Below, piece by piece: positions 54,740-63,830 of a DNA stretch of 64,000 nucleotides. The notes below the pieces were generated by a model. The model did not search any database, was not told where the DNA came from, and saw only the letters and a program-made list of their open reading frames with translations. Source of the DNA: Mycobacterium sp. PS03-16 (GTDB lineage: Bacteria > Actinomycetota > Actinomycetes > Mycobacteriales > Mycobacteriaceae); NCBI RefSeq assembly GCF_004570325.1, contig NZ_SPQO01000013.1, forward strand, positions 1 to 64,000, given 5' to 3'. The first letter of the stretch is position 1, and each line of letters opens with the position of its first letter. The translations under genes were made by a program, and so were the position numbers.

Positions 54740-55513
54740 CTACTTGATGGTGTAGCCGCCGTCGACCACCAGGTCGGCGCCGGTGATCATGGCCGCCGCA
54801 TCGCTGGCGAGATACACTGCCGCAGCAGCGATCTCGGCGGGGTAGGCGAACCGGCCGATCGGGATGAGCTTTTTGAGCGCCTCCCCCTTGGGGTTGTCCC
54901 ACGCCTTGATGCCGAGGTCGGTCAGCACCACGGTGGGGGAGATGGAGTTCACCCGGATGCCCCGGCCGCCCCATTCGGCGGCGAGGACCTTCGTGATCCC
55001 CACGACGCCGAACTTCGAGGCGCAGTAGGCGACGTGCTCGTCGATCGCGACGGTCGCGGCCTGCGAGGCCATGTTGATGATGACGCCGCGGCCCGCGGCG
55101 AGCATGTGCCTGCCGACCGCCTGGCTCATCTGAAACGTGCCGGTGAGATTGATCGCGATCGTGTCGTCCCAGAACTTCTGCGACAGTTCTTCGGCCGGCG
55201 CCAGCCGCGCGACACCGGCCGAGTTGACCAGGATGTCGATCCGGCCGAACGCCTCGACGGCGGCGTCCACGGCCGCGGTGACCGAGGCGGCATCGGCCAC
55301 GTCGCAACCGAATCCGCGACTGTCGGTGGGCAGGGTCGCGGCGGTCGCGGCGGCGCCGGCTTCGTTGAGGTCGGCCACGGCGACCCGGGCGCCCTTCTCG
55401 GCGAACGCGGCGGCGATGGCCGCGCCGATCCCGGAGGCGCCGCCGGTCACCAGCGCGGTCTTGCCCTGCAGGCCGAAGCCGAGATCTACGGTGGGTTCCC
55501 CGGGTGCGCTCAT
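54740..55513 (-). CDS. Short-chain dehydrogenase/reductase, polyol/sugar type
   Basis: A 257-residue classical SDR: TGGASGIGAAIAAAF near residue 23, NSAGVA, IINMASQAATVAIDEHVAYCASK (catalytic Ser, Tyr, Lys) and the C-terminal GADLVVDGGYTIK. Start 55513 has GAGGAGTAGG upstream; the longer frame is a shadow. It lies directly downstream of the SorC regulator on the same strand, so it is probably part of the sugar/polyol locus. Resembles galactitol/gluconate-type dehydrogenases; substrate not determinable. Confidence 0.87.
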   Translation of the reverse strand: MSAPGEPTVDLGFGLQGKTALVTGGASGIGAAIAAAFAEKGARVAVADLNEAGAAATAATLPTDSRGFGCDVADAASVTAAVDAAVEAFGRIDILVNSAGVARLAPAEELSQKFWDDTIAINLTGTFQMSQAVGRHMLAAGRGVIINMASQAATVAIDEHVAYCASKFGVVGITKVLAAEWGGRGIRVNSISPTVVLTDLGIKAWDNPKGEALKKLIPIGRFAYPAEIAAAAVYLASDAAAMITGADLVVDGGYTIK

Positions 55514-55560
55514 GTCGGTCCTACTCCTCGTCGTCGTGTGTTGCGGGTGGTGCGTGGCGG

Positions 55561-56481
55561 TCAGTCGAGTACGGCCGCGGCGATGTCGATGTCGGTGACG
55601 AGCGAGGACACCAGGCCCGACCGCAGCACCGCGCGGGTGGCGGCGATCTTCTGCGCTCCCGTGGCGATCGCGATGCGGGTGGGGATGGCGCGCAGCGTGG
55701 TCTCGGCGATGCCCATCCGCCGGTCGTCGAGGCCGGGCAGCCGGTTGCCGTCCTCGTCGAGCAGCAGCCCGCAGGTCTCGGCACACACCCCGGCGTCACC
55801 CAGCGCCGCCACCTCGTCGTCGCGCAGGGATTGGTACACCTGCGAGGCGCCCGGGCTCCACGCCCCGACGGACACGATCGCGCAACTGACCTTGCCGTGG
55901 TGGGCGATGGTCTCCCGCAGTTGCGGGTCGCCGGTGAGGCTTTCGGCGGTGCGGCCGTCGGGCACCACGAGCGGGACGTACATGGGCCAGGACCGGCCAC
56001 CGCTGATCTCGCTGATCCGGCGCACCAGATCGGTGCCGTTGGAGGTGAGCGCACCGGCCATCCCGGTGAGCTGGACGACGTCGCAGCTCGGCAGCGTGGT
56101 GAGGTGGGCGGCGATGTGGGTGAGCGTGCGGCCGCAGTCGACGCCGACCACGTCGCCGTCGCGCAGGATCGACTGCAGCAGCTCGGCCATCGCCTTGGTC
56201 ACCGCATGCACCCGGTCCTCGGCGGTTCCGCTCTCGCCGGCGACGGCGTAGGCGTGTTCGAGCCCGTACTGCCGCTGCAGCCGGGTGGACAGGTCGACGT
56301 CGATCGCCCCCGGATTGTGGATCTTGATCTCCACCATGCCGGATTCGACCGCCTCGTCGAGCATCCGGGCGACCTTGAAGCGGGACAGGCCGAATTCCTC
56401 GGCGATCTGGACGCGGGTACGGCCCTCGAGGTAGTAGCGACGCGCGATCACGGCTCGCTGGAAGAGCTCATCGGGTCCCAT
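55561..56481 (-). CDS. SorC/DeoR-type sugar-responsive transcriptional regulator
   Basis: A 306-residue regulator. N-terminal helix-turn-helix RVQIAEEFGLSRFKVARML (about 19-40) followed by a SorC-type sugar-phosphate binding domain (~60-306: GDVVGVDCGRTLTHIAAHL, VVQLTGMAGALTS, ILRSG-type ending VLRSGLVSSLVTD). It is divergent from the catabolic operon and should control it in response to a phosphorylated intermediate. Confidence 0.9.
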   Translation of the reverse strand: MGPDELFQRAVIARRYYLEGRTRVQIAEEFGLSRFKVARMLDEAVESGMVEIKIHNPGAIDVDLSTRLQRQYGLEHAYAVAGESGTAEDRVHAVTKAMAELLQSILRDGDVVGVDCGRTLTHIAAHLTTLPSCDVVQLTGMAGALTSNGTDLVRRISEISGGRSWPMYVPLVVPDGRTAESLTGDPQLRETIAHHGKVSCAIVSVGAWSPGASQVYQSLRDDEVAALGDAGVCAETCGLLLDEDGNRLPGLDDRRMGIAETTLRAIPTRIAIATGAQKIAATRAVLRSGLVSSLVTDIDIAAAVLD

Positions 56482-56528
56482 GCCGCCTCCTTCCCGACGC
56501 TGTCATGCGCGTCCCCCTTCAACTGCCG

Positions 56529-56542
56529 TGCACATATGTGCA
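56529..56542. promoter_or_regulatory. Candidate operator of the SorC regulator
   Basis: TGCACATATGTGCA is a perfect 14-bp palindrome in the divergent promoter region, 47 bp from the regulator start and just before a TTGACA hexamer. Its position fits control of both directions. Confidence 0.55.
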
Positions 56543-56548
56543 ACCGCG

Positions 56549-56575
56549 TTGACATGTGAGCATAGGCCATAGCAT
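56549..56575 (+). promoter_or_regulatory. Candidate promoter of the sugar/polyol operon
   Basis: TTGACA (56549-56554) followed after 15 bp by TAGCAT (56570-56575), which fits the mycobacterial TANNNT -10 pattern. The spacer is slightly short. If correct, transcription starts near 56582, which rules out the in-frame ATG codons at 56556 and 56574 as starts of the first gene. Confidence 0.45.
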
Positions 56576-56618
56576 GATCCACGCCACAACCAATCACATG
56601 AGTTGTGTAGTCGAGCAG

Positions 56619-57311
56619 ATGAGCACCAGCGCGGAGGCGGAGTTGCACCAGGGCACGGACGACGGGGGGTTGGCCACACTCGCCGGTGAGGTGTTCACCC
56701 GCGAAGCCGCCGCGGTCGCGGCGCTGGCCGCCGGTGCCGAGTCCCGTGCCGAACCGAGCGTCGCATCCGGTGTGGTGGCGGTGGCCCGCCGCATGCTCGC
56801 GGTCACCGGCAAAGTGGTGACCACCGGCGCGGGTACGTCGGGCATCATGGCCGAGCGGCTGGCCCACCTGCTGTCGGTGTGCGGCACACCCGCGGTGTAC
56901 CTGCCCGCGGGCGACGCCCTGCACGGCGGCATGGGCGCGATCACCCCTCACGATCTGGTGCTGGCGCTCTCGAAGACCGGACGCTCCGCGGAGCTGACCG
57001 GACTGGCCGGCCGGCTGGTCGAGCGCGGCGTGCCCGTGGTCGCCGTCACCGAGGACGCTGGGTCCCCGTTCGCCGCCGCGGCCTCGTGCGTGGTGGCGCT
57101 GCCCGCGACCGCCCCCGGCGCGGACCCCGGCGACATGATCGCGATGGGCAGCACCCTGGCCGTCGGAGCCTGGGGTGACGCGCTGGCGGTCGTGGCGATG
57201 GCGCTGCGCGGGCACACCCTGCACGACGTCGTGCACAGCCACCCGGCCGGCGGCGTCGGCGCGCGTGGCCACCGGCCCGGTGACGAATCGGCCCCGGTGG
57301 TGAGCGCATGA
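56619..57311 (+). CDS. SIS-domain sugar-phosphate isomerase/binding protein
   Basis: About 230 residues from the ATG at 56619; 56598 is another option and neither has a clear ribosome-binding site. A single SIS domain is visible: VVTTGAGTSGIMAERLAHLL, YLPAGDALHGGMGAITPHDLVLALSKTGRSAEL (the phosphate-binding SKTGRS loop) and VPVVAVTEDAGSPFA. Size and layout recall 6-phospho-3-hexuloisomerases and KpsF-like isomerases. First gene of the operon; overlaps the kinase gene by 4 bp. Confidence 0.85.
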   Translation: MSTSAEAELHQGTDDGGLATLAGEVFTREAAAVAALAAGAESRAEPSVASGVVAVARRMLAVTGKVVTTGAGTSGIMAERLAHLLSVCGTPAVYLPAGDALHGGMGAITPHDLVLALSKTGRSAELTGLAGRLVERGVPVVAVTEDAGSPFAAAASCVVALPATAPGADPGDMIAMGSTLAVGAWGDALAVVAMALRGHTLHDVVHSHPAGGVGARGHRPGDESAPVVSA

Positions 57312-58795
57312 CCGAACTCGCTGTGCTGGGCGTGGATTCGTCCACCCAATCGTGCAAGGTCGAGGTGCGCGAGCTGACCACCGGGGCCCTGCTGGGCGCA
57401 GGTTGCGCCCCGCACCCGCCGGCGTTCCCGCCGTGCAGCGAACAACATCCGCTGGAGTGGGTGTCGGCGCTCGTGACGGCCGCCCGCGCGGCCCTCGACG
57501 CCTGCCGCACCCGGCCGGTCGTCCGTGCCATCTCGGTGGCCGCGCAGTGTCACGGACTGGTGCTGCTCGACGAGCACGGCAACCCGGTGCGCGCCGCCAA
57601 GCTGTGGAACGACACCACCGGCGCGCCCCAGTTGGCCGCCCTGCACGACCGGATCGGCGCCCGCGCCTGGACCCGCCGTATCGGGTCCACCCCGACCGCC
57701 GCGTTCACCATCGCCAAGCTGGCCTGGGTCGCACACCACGAACCCGCGGTGCTGGACCGGACGGCGGCCATGCTGCTGCCGCACGACTACCTGACGCACT
57801 GGCTCACCGGCCGGCGGGTCACCGACCGGTCCGAGGCGTCGGGCACCGGGTACTTCGACATCAGCACCGGCGAGTGGATCACCGACTACCTCGACATGGC
57901 GGCGGGCCCGCGGGACTGGGCCGGCATGCTGCCGACGGTACTCGGCCCGTGCACGCCGGCGGGTCTGCTGCGCAGTACCGCCGCCGAAGCGCTGGGCCTC
58001 GACGGCGACATCCTGGTCGGCCCCGGCGGCGGCGATCAGCACACCGCCTATCTCGGCCTGGGTCTGCGCGACGGCGACCAGTACATCGGCATCGGCACGT
58101 CCGGCGTCGTCGCCACCGCCTCGCGCACACCGGTTTTCGACGAATCCGGCATGGTCGACGGGGTCGCTGACCTGACCGGCGGTTACCTGCCGCTGGTCAG
58201 CACGCTCAACGCGGCGCGGGTCAGTGACGTCGCCGCCCGGCTGCTCGGTACCGATCTGCCCGGGCTCGCCGGGCTGGCGCTGGCCGCCGGGGACACACAG
58301 GGGCCGGTGCTGGTGCCGTTCCTCGACGGCGAACGCAAACCCGACCGGCCCGACGCCCGCGGCGCATTCGCCGACCTGACGTCGCACACCACCCGCGAGG
58401 AGCTCGCCCGGTCCTTCGTCGAGGGTCCGCTGCTCTCGCTGATGAGCGCCCGCGACCACCTGCTCGACTGCGGAGTCGACGTCAGCGGCGCGGCGACCGC
58501 GGTCGGTGGCGGCACCCGCTCGGCCGCGACCCTGCAACTGCTGGCCGACCTCCTCGGCGAGGAGGTCACCGTCCTCGACGCCGACGAGGCCACCGCCCGC
58601 GGCGCATGCGTCCAGGCCGCGGCCGTGGCCACCGGGGCCGACGTCGCCGGCCTGACCGACCTGGCCAAGCGGTGGCAGCCCGAGGTGCGCCACCGGGTGG
58701 CGCCGCGGCGTACCGGGCGTGACCTGGGCGCGCTGCGCGCGCGCTGGGCCGAACTGGCCGCCTCACCGCTGCTGGACGCGGGGGACCGGTCGTGA
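57308..58795 (+). CDS. FGGY-family carbohydrate kinase (xylulokinase-like)
   Basis: A 495-residue FGGY kinase. The N-terminal phosphate motif GVDSSTQSCKVEV, CHGLVLLDEHGNPVR with LWNDTTGAP, GPGGGDQHTAYLGLGLRDGD, GTSGVVA, PFLDGERKPDRPDARG and the FGGY-2 region VGGGTRSAATLQLLADLLGEEV are present. It resembles xylulokinases, so the substrate is probably a ketose formed by one of the dehydrogenases. Starts inside the SIS stop (ATGA) and overlaps the next gene by 4 bp. Confidence 0.9.
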   Translation: MTELAVLGVDSSTQSCKVEVRELTTGALLGAGCAPHPPAFPPCSEQHPLEWVSALVTAARAALDACRTRPVVRAISVAAQCHGLVLLDEHGNPVRAAKLWNDTTGAPQLAALHDRIGARAWTRRIGSTPTAAFTIAKLAWVAHHEPAVLDRTAAMLLPHDYLTHWLTGRRVTDRSEASGTGYFDISTGEWITDYLDMAAGPRDWAGMLPTVLGPCTPAGLLRSTAAEALGLDGDILVGPGGGDQHTAYLGLGLRDGDQYIGIGTSGVVATASRTPVFDESGMVDGVADLTGGYLPLVSTLNAARVSDVAARLLGTDLPGLAGLALAAGDTQGPVLVPFLDGERKPDRPDARGAFADLTSHTTREELARSFVEGPLLSLMSARDHLLDCGVDVSGAATAVGGGTRSAATLQLLADLLGEEVTVLDADEATARGACVQAAAVATGADVAGLTDLAKRWQPEVRHRVAPRRTGRDLGALRARWAELAASPLLDAGDRS

Positions 58796-59436
58796 CGGCC
58801 CCCGCCGCGCTGGCGTCGTGGCACCACGACTACCCGGGGAAGCTGGCCGGAAGCCTCTATGCCGTGGCGCCCGGACAGCGCATCGCCACCGCGCGCGCGA
58901 TGGCCGAGGCCGGCCTCGACATCCACCTCGACGTGATGGCCGCCGCCGAGGGACTGCCCGCCGGGGTGAGCCCGACCGAGCTGGCCGGCATCACCGAGAC
59001 GGTCGGCCCGGCGGTGGCCGACGTGCACCTCATCGGCTCGCCGGACTTCGTCGACGCCACGCTGCCCGGCGTGCTGGCACACCGCCCGGGCAAGGTGTTC
59101 CTGCCCTGGGCCGCGTTCACCGACCACCGCGCCGCGCAGATCCGGGACGCGGGCAGCGCGGCGTGGATCACGCTGTGGCAGGAGTGGAACGGGATCACCA
59201 CACCGCACTGGCCGGCCGCCGTCGACGGGGTGCTGGTGATGCTGATCGAACCCGGCACGCGCGGCCGCTGCCGGCTCGACCGGCTGGCCATCGTCGCCGC
59301 GTGTGCGGCCGAACTACCGGTGATCGTCGACGGGGGCGTCACCGAGGACATCGCGCCGCTGTGCCTGACGGCCGGCGTCGCCTCGATGGTGGTCGGGCGC
59401 GCCCTGCTGCCATCCTCAGGAAAGGAAGCGACATGA
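58792..59436 (+). CDS. Ribulose-phosphate 3-epimerase-like (beta/alpha)8 enzyme
   Basis: A 214-residue protein of the ribulose-phosphate-binding barrel group. The four metal-ligand positions of RPE are preserved: His and Asp in IHLDVM, His in ADVHLIG and Asp in VIVDGGVTEDIAP. VLVMLIEPGTRGRCRLDRL replaces the usual VMSVxPGFGGQ loop, and ASMVVGRALL ends the barrel. It is clearly divergent from housekeeping Rpe, so it may be an epimerase for another ketose phosphate, such as an allulose-6-phosphate 3-epimerase. GTG start in 4-bp overlap with the kinase. Confidence 0.8.
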   Translation: MTAPAALASWHHDYPGKLAGSLYAVAPGQRIATARAMAEAGLDIHLDVMAAAEGLPAGVSPTELAGITETVGPAVADVHLIGSPDFVDATLPGVLAHRPGKVFLPWAAFTDHRAAQIRDAGSAAWITLWQEWNGITTPHWPAAVDGVLVMLIEPGTRGRCRLDRLAIVAACAAELPVIVDGGVTEDIAPLCLTAGVASMVVGRALLPSSGKEAT

Positions 59437-60461
59437 CAACAACAGTCGACGGCACGATGCGGGCCAGCGTCATGACCGGGCCCGGCACCCTGCGCATCGA
59501 AGAGCGCCCGGTGCCCACGCCCGGACCACACCAGGTGCTCGTCGAGGTGGCCGCGGTCGGGGTGTGTGGCTCGGACGTGCACTACTACCGGCACGGCCGG
59601 ATCGGGGACTTCGTCGTCGAGGACCCGATGATCCTCGGCCACGAACTGTCCGGGCGCATCGCGGTGGTCGGCGACGGCGTGGACCCGGGCCGGGTCGGCC
59701 AGCGGGTCGCCGTGGAACCCCAGCACCCGTGCCGTCGTTGCCGGCAGTGCAAGGCGGGGCGTTACAACCTCTGCCCGGAGATGAAGTTCTACGCCACCCC
59801 GCCGATCGACGGGGCATTCTGCCGCTACGTCCTCATCGACGACGACTTCGCCCACGCCGTCCCGGACTCGATGTCCGACGACGCCGCCGCACTGCTCGAA
59901 CCGCTGTCGGTGGCGATCACGACGATGCGTAAGGCGGGGATCGTCCCCGGGTCGTCGATCCTGATCGCCGGCGCCGGCCCCATCGGGGTCATCTGCGCGC
60001 AGGCCGCCCGCGCTTTCGGGGCCTCACGCATCGTCGTCACCGATCTGGTCGCGTCGCGCCGCGAGAAGGCGCTGAAGTTCGGCGCCACCGAGGTGCTCGA
60101 CCCCACCGTCGTCGACGTCTCGGCCATCGAGCCCGTCGACGCCTTCGTCGACGCCACCGGCGTGCCGGCGGCCGTCGTCAGCGGCATCAAGGCCGTCGGG
60201 CCCGCAGGCCGGGTAGTGCTGGTCGGGATGGGCGCCGACGAGTACGCGCTGCCGGTCAGCCACATCGCCAACCTCGAGATCACCGTCACCGGCGTGTTCC
60301 GCTACACCGACACGTGGCCCGCGGCAATCCATCTCGTGCAGTCCGGCGCCGTCGACCTGGACGCCATGGTGACCGGCCGCTACGACCTCGAGCACGTGGC
60401 CGAAGCCCTCGACAGCGATACCGACCCTGCCAGCCTCAAGTCGATTGTGAACCCCTCATGA
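59433..60461 (+). CDS. Zinc-dependent sorbitol/xylitol-type dehydrogenase
   Basis: A 342-residue medium-chain dehydrogenase. Catalytic zinc ligands in GVCGSDVHYYRHG and GHELSGRI; structural zinc cluster PCRRCRQCKAGRYNLC; NAD-binding IAGAGPIGVICAQAA followed by VVTDLVASRRE, where the Asp favours NAD. YYRHGRIGDFVV is typical of sorbitol/xylitol dehydrogenases. It starts in overlap with the epimerase-like stop after GGAAAGGAAGCG, so translation is coupled. Confidence 0.9.
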   Translation: MTTTVDGTMRASVMTGPGTLRIEERPVPTPGPHQVLVEVAAVGVCGSDVHYYRHGRIGDFVVEDPMILGHELSGRIAVVGDGVDPGRVGQRVAVEPQHPCRRCRQCKAGRYNLCPEMKFYATPPIDGAFCRYVLIDDDFAHAVPDSMSDDAAALLEPLSVAITTMRKAGIVPGSSILIAGAGPIGVICAQAARAFGASRIVVTDLVASRREKALKFGATEVLDPTVVDVSAIEPVDAFVDATGVPAAVVSGIKAVGPAGRVVLVGMGADEYALPVSHIANLEITVTGVFRYTDTWPAAIHLVQSGAVDLDAMVTGRYDLEHVAEALDSDTDPASLKSIVNPS

Positions 60462-61225
60462 CGCGTAACAACCCGTTCGACCTCTCCGGCCGCACCGCCC
60501 TGGTGACCGGCGGTAACCAGGGCCTGGGCCGGGCCTTCGCCTTCGGGCTCGCCGAAGCCGGTGCCCGCGTGGCCATTTCGGGCCGCAGCGCCGAACGCAA
60601 CGACAAGACCGTCGCCGAAGCGGCGGCCGAGGGCCTGACCCTGCACCCGATCACCGCGGACATCACCCGGCAGGCCGACGTGGACCGGATGACCGCCGAG
60701 GCGATCGATGCGCTCGGCCACCTCGACATCCTGGTCAACAACGCCGGCACCTGCTACCACGCCGAGTCCTGGGACGTCACCGAAAAGCAGTGGGACGACG
60801 TCTTCGACCTCAACGTCAAGGCGCTGTGGGCGTGTTCGCTGGCCGCCGGCGCGCACATGCGCGAGCGGGGCAGTGGGTCGATCATCAACATCGGCTCGAT
60901 GTCCGGGATCATCGTCAACCGCCCGCAGATGCAGCCGGCCTACAACGCCTCCAAGGCCGCCGTCCACCACCTCACCAAATCGCTCGCCGCCGAATGGGGT
61001 CCGCTCGGCATCCGGGTCAACGCCGTGGCCCCGGGCTACTGCAAGACCGAGATGGCCCCGGTGGACCGCCCGGAGTTCAAGCAGCACTGGATCGACGACA
61101 CCCCGATGCTGCGCTACGCGATGCCCGAGGAGATCGCGCCGAGCGTGGTGTTCCTGGCCAGCGACGCGGCATCGTTCATCACCGGTTCCGTGCTGGTCGC
61201 AGACGGCGGGTACACCGCATGGTAG
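60458..61225 (+). CDS. Short-chain dehydrogenase, sorbose/polyol-type
   Basis: A 255-residue classical SDR. TGGNQGLGRAFAFGLA near residue 17, NNAGTC, INIGSMSGIIVNRPQMQPAYNASKAAVHHL (catalytic Ser, Tyr, Lys) and ITGSVLVADGGYTAW. The pattern SGxIVNxPQxQxxYNASK is common in sorbose/arabinitol reductases. Overlaps the previous gene by 4 bp and the next by 7 bp. Confidence 0.9.
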   Translation: MTRNNPFDLSGRTALVTGGNQGLGRAFAFGLAEAGARVAISGRSAERNDKTVAEAAAEGLTLHPITADITRQADVDRMTAEAIDALGHLDILVNNAGTCYHAESWDVTEKQWDDVFDLNVKALWACSLAAGAHMRERGSGSIINIGSMSGIIVNRPQMQPAYNASKAAVHHLTKSLAAEWGPLGIRVNAVAPGYCKTEMAPVDRPEFKQHWIDDTPMLRYAMPEEIAPSVVFLASDAASFITGSVLVADGGYTAW

Positions 61226-62280
61226 AGACCGCCGCTCTCAACAGACGCGTCGTCGTCAGCGCGCTCGATGACATCACCATCGAGACCGTCGACGAGGAGC
61301 TGCCCGGCGCCGGCGAAGCGCGGGTGCGCACCAGCATCGTCGGCATTTGCGGTTCGGACCTGCACGCCGCGTGCGGCCGCCACCCGTTCATCGACCTGCC
61401 GTACCGGCCGGGTCACGAAGCCGTCGGCGTGGTCGACGCGGTGGGTGAGGGCGTCGACGCGTCCTGGGTCGGCACCCGCGTCGTGGTTGAACCGAACCTG
61501 GCCTGCGGCCGGTGCGCGCAGTGCCTCGCCGGGCGCTACAACATCTGCAAGGACCTGCTGGTGCTGGGCTGCCAGACCCCCGGCGCGCTGGCCGACTCGT
61601 TCACCGTCGCCGTCGACCGGTTGATCCCGCTGGCCGACGACTTCGACGACCGGCACGCCATCCTGGTCGAGCCGCTGGCCACCCCCGTGCACACCGTGCG
61701 GCGGGCCGCCGAGGCGGTGGGCGACCTCGCCGGCCGCCCCGTCGTGGTGATCGGCGCCGGCCCCATCGGGCTGTTCGTCCTGCTGGCCGCCCGGCACGCC
61801 GGGGCCAAGGTGGTGGTGGCCGACCTGCTGGCCTCCAAACGCGAGCGGGCCGAACGGCTCGGCGCCGCAGGCACCTTCGATCCCGCCGCCCCCGACGCCG
61901 TCCAGACCGCGCTCGAACTGCTGGGTGCTCCGGCGGCCGTCGTGATCGACTGCGTGTCCCGTGAGTCGTCCGTGGCCCAGGCCGTCGATCTGGTGGACAA
62001 GGGCGGCGCGGTGATGATCGTCGGTGTCGCCGAAGGGGCCACCCCGGTGCCGCTGGGTCTCATCCAGGACCGTGAGCTGGCGCTGATCGGCAACCTGATG
62101 TTCGTGCGGGAGGATTTCACCGCCGCCATCGACCTGCTCGCCTCCGGCGCCGTGCCCATCGACGAGATCATCAGCGCCGAGTTCGAGATCGAGCAGTCCG
62201 CACAGGCGTTCGCCGCCTCGGCCGATCCGGAGAACGTCAAAGTGCTCGTGACCGTCGGGGCCACAGGAGGTGGGGCATGA
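61219..62280 (+). CDS. Second zinc-dependent sugar/polyol dehydrogenase
   Basis: A 353-residue medium-chain dehydrogenase. Catalytic-site VGICGSDLHAACGRHPF and GHEAVGVVDAV; structural zinc cluster ACGRCAQCLAGRYNIC; Rossmann VIGAGPIGLFVLLAA followed by VVVADLLASKRE. The ATG at 61219 overlaps the SDR stop; it is the only start near the fold boundary. Distinct from the first dehydrogenase in the operon, so two different oxidation steps or two substrates are likely. Confidence 0.88.
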   Translation: MVETAALNRRVVVSALDDITIETVDEELPGAGEARVRTSIVGICGSDLHAACGRHPFIDLPYRPGHEAVGVVDAVGEGVDASWVGTRVVVEPNLACGRCAQCLAGRYNICKDLLVLGCQTPGALADSFTVAVDRLIPLADDFDDRHAILVEPLATPVHTVRRAAEAVGDLAGRPVVVIGAGPIGLFVLLAARHAGAKVVVADLLASKRERAERLGAAGTFDPAAPDAVQTALELLGAPAAVVIDCVSRESSVAQAVDLVDKGGAVMIVGVAEGATPVPLGLIQDRELALIGNLMFVREDFTAAIDLLASGAVPIDEIISAEFEIEQSAQAFAASADPENVKVLVTVGATGGGA

Positions 62281-63830
62281 CCCAGGCACTGCTCGAATGC
62301 GCCGGCATCGAGAAGAGTTTCGGCGGGGTGCCGGTGCTCAAGGGCATCACGTTGAACCTCGAGCCCGGCACGGTGACCGCGCTCGCGGGGGAGAACGGCG
62401 CAGGCAAGTCGACGCTGATGAAGATCATCAGCGGTCAGTACACCGCCGACCACGGCACCGTCACGGTCAAGGGCGCCCACCTGACGGCGGGCAACACCAA
62501 GGATGCGGTCAAGCACGGGGTGGCCATCGTGCCCCAGGAGCTCGCCTCCATCGAGGACATGACGGTCTACGAGAACCTGTTCGTGGGGCGGGAGATCAAG
62601 ACCGGCCCGTTCCTCAACCGGCGGGCGATGATCGACGAGGCCCGCGACGCGCTGGCGGTGTTCGGCGTGGCGATCGACCCATCGGCGCGAATGGGCAGCC
62701 TGCCCGTCGGGCTGCGGCAGATCGTCGAGATCGTCAAGGCCGCCCGCACCGGCGCCCAGGTGGTGATGCTCGACGAGCCCACCTCGGCGATCTCCGAACG
62801 CGAGGTCGAGGGCCTGTACAAGATCGTGCGTCAGCTCAAGGAGCACGGCGTGGCGATGGTGTACACCACCCACAAGATGGCCGAGATCCGCGCCATCGCC
62901 GACCGGGTGGTGGTACTGCGCGACGGTGGCCTGATCCTGGACAAAGGCATCGCCGACGTCACCGACGACGACATCGTCACCGCGATGATCGGCCGCGAAC
63001 TCGATGCGTTGTTCCCCGATCGGCCCGAACCCGGTGCCGAGACCGTGCTCGAGGTCCGCGACCTTCAGGTCGAGGGCGCCTCGGGTCCGGTGTCGTTCAC
63101 CGTCAAGTCCGGTGAGATCGTCGGCCTGGCGGGGCTGGTCGGCGCCGGGCGCACCGAACTGCTCGAGGCGATCTTCGGCGCCCGGCATTCCTCGGCCGGC
63201 GAGATCACGGTGCGCGGCAAGCTGGTCAAGCGCAATCATCCGGCCGCCGCCATCACCGCCGGGATGGCGATGGTGCCCGAGGACCGCAAGTTGTCCGGCG
63301 TGGTGCTGTCGATGAACGTGCTCGACAACGGTTCGCTGCCGCGGCTGTCGTCGTTCTCCGTCGCAGGCTGGCTGAAGGGCAAGTCCCGCACCACCGCCGT
63401 CTCCGACGTCATGAAGTCGGTGCGGCTGCGCAGCCGCGGCCTCGGCCAGGAGGTCGGCACGCTGTCCGGCGGCAACCAGCAAAAGGTGGTGCTGGCCCGC
63501 TGGCTGACCGGCACCGTCAACGTGCTGCTGCTCGACGAACCGACCCGCGGCGTCGATGTCGGCGCGCGCAGCGAGATCTACCGCATCATCACCGAGTTCG
63601 CCGCGCAGGGGATGGCCGTGGTGATGGCCTCCTCGGACATGCCCGAGGTCGTCGGCCTGTCGCACCGCGCGTTCGTGATGCGGGGCGGTGCCCTGGTCGG
63701 CGAGCTCGACCGCGACGCCCTCGACCACCCCGAGGTCCAGGAGTCGGTGTTCCGCATGGCCACCGCGCTGGACACCCGAACCGACAGCACCGCCCAACCG
63801 ACCGAGAACGCACAGGAGACGACGACGTGA
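62277..63830 (+). CDS. Sugar ABC transporter ATP-binding protein, RbsA/MglA type
   Basis: A 517-residue protein with two ATPase halves. The first has Walker A GENGAGKST (about residue 39), VPQELASIEDMTVYENLFVG and Walker B VVMLDEPTSAI. The second has LAGLVGAGRTE in place of Walker A (the usual degenerate form), MVPEDRK, signature LSGGNQQKVVLARWL and VLLLDEPTRGVD. It powers import of a monosaccharide or polyol. ATGA overlap with the dehydrogenase, GTGA overlap with the permease. Confidence 0.94.
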   Translation: MTQALLECAGIEKSFGGVPVLKGITLNLEPGTVTALAGENGAGKSTLMKIISGQYTADHGTVTVKGAHLTAGNTKDAVKHGVAIVPQELASIEDMTVYENLFVGREIKTGPFLNRRAMIDEARDALAVFGVAIDPSARMGSLPVGLRQIVEIVKAARTGAQVVMLDEPTSAISEREVEGLYKIVRQLKEHGVAMVYTTHKMAEIRAIADRVVVLRDGGLILDKGIADVTDDDIVTAMIGRELDALFPDRPEPGAETVLEVRDLQVEGASGPVSFTVKSGEIVGLAGLVGAGRTELLEAIFGARHSSAGEITVRGKLVKRNHPAAAITAGMAMVPEDRKLSGVVLSMNVLDNGSLPRLSSFSVAGWLKGKSRTTAVSDVMKSVRLRSRGLGQEVGTLSGGNQQKVVLARWLTGTVNVLLLDEPTRGVDVGARSEIYRIITEFAAQGMAVVMASSDMPEVVGLSHRAFVMRGGALVGELDRDALDHPEVQESVFRMATALDTRTDSTAQPTENAQETTT

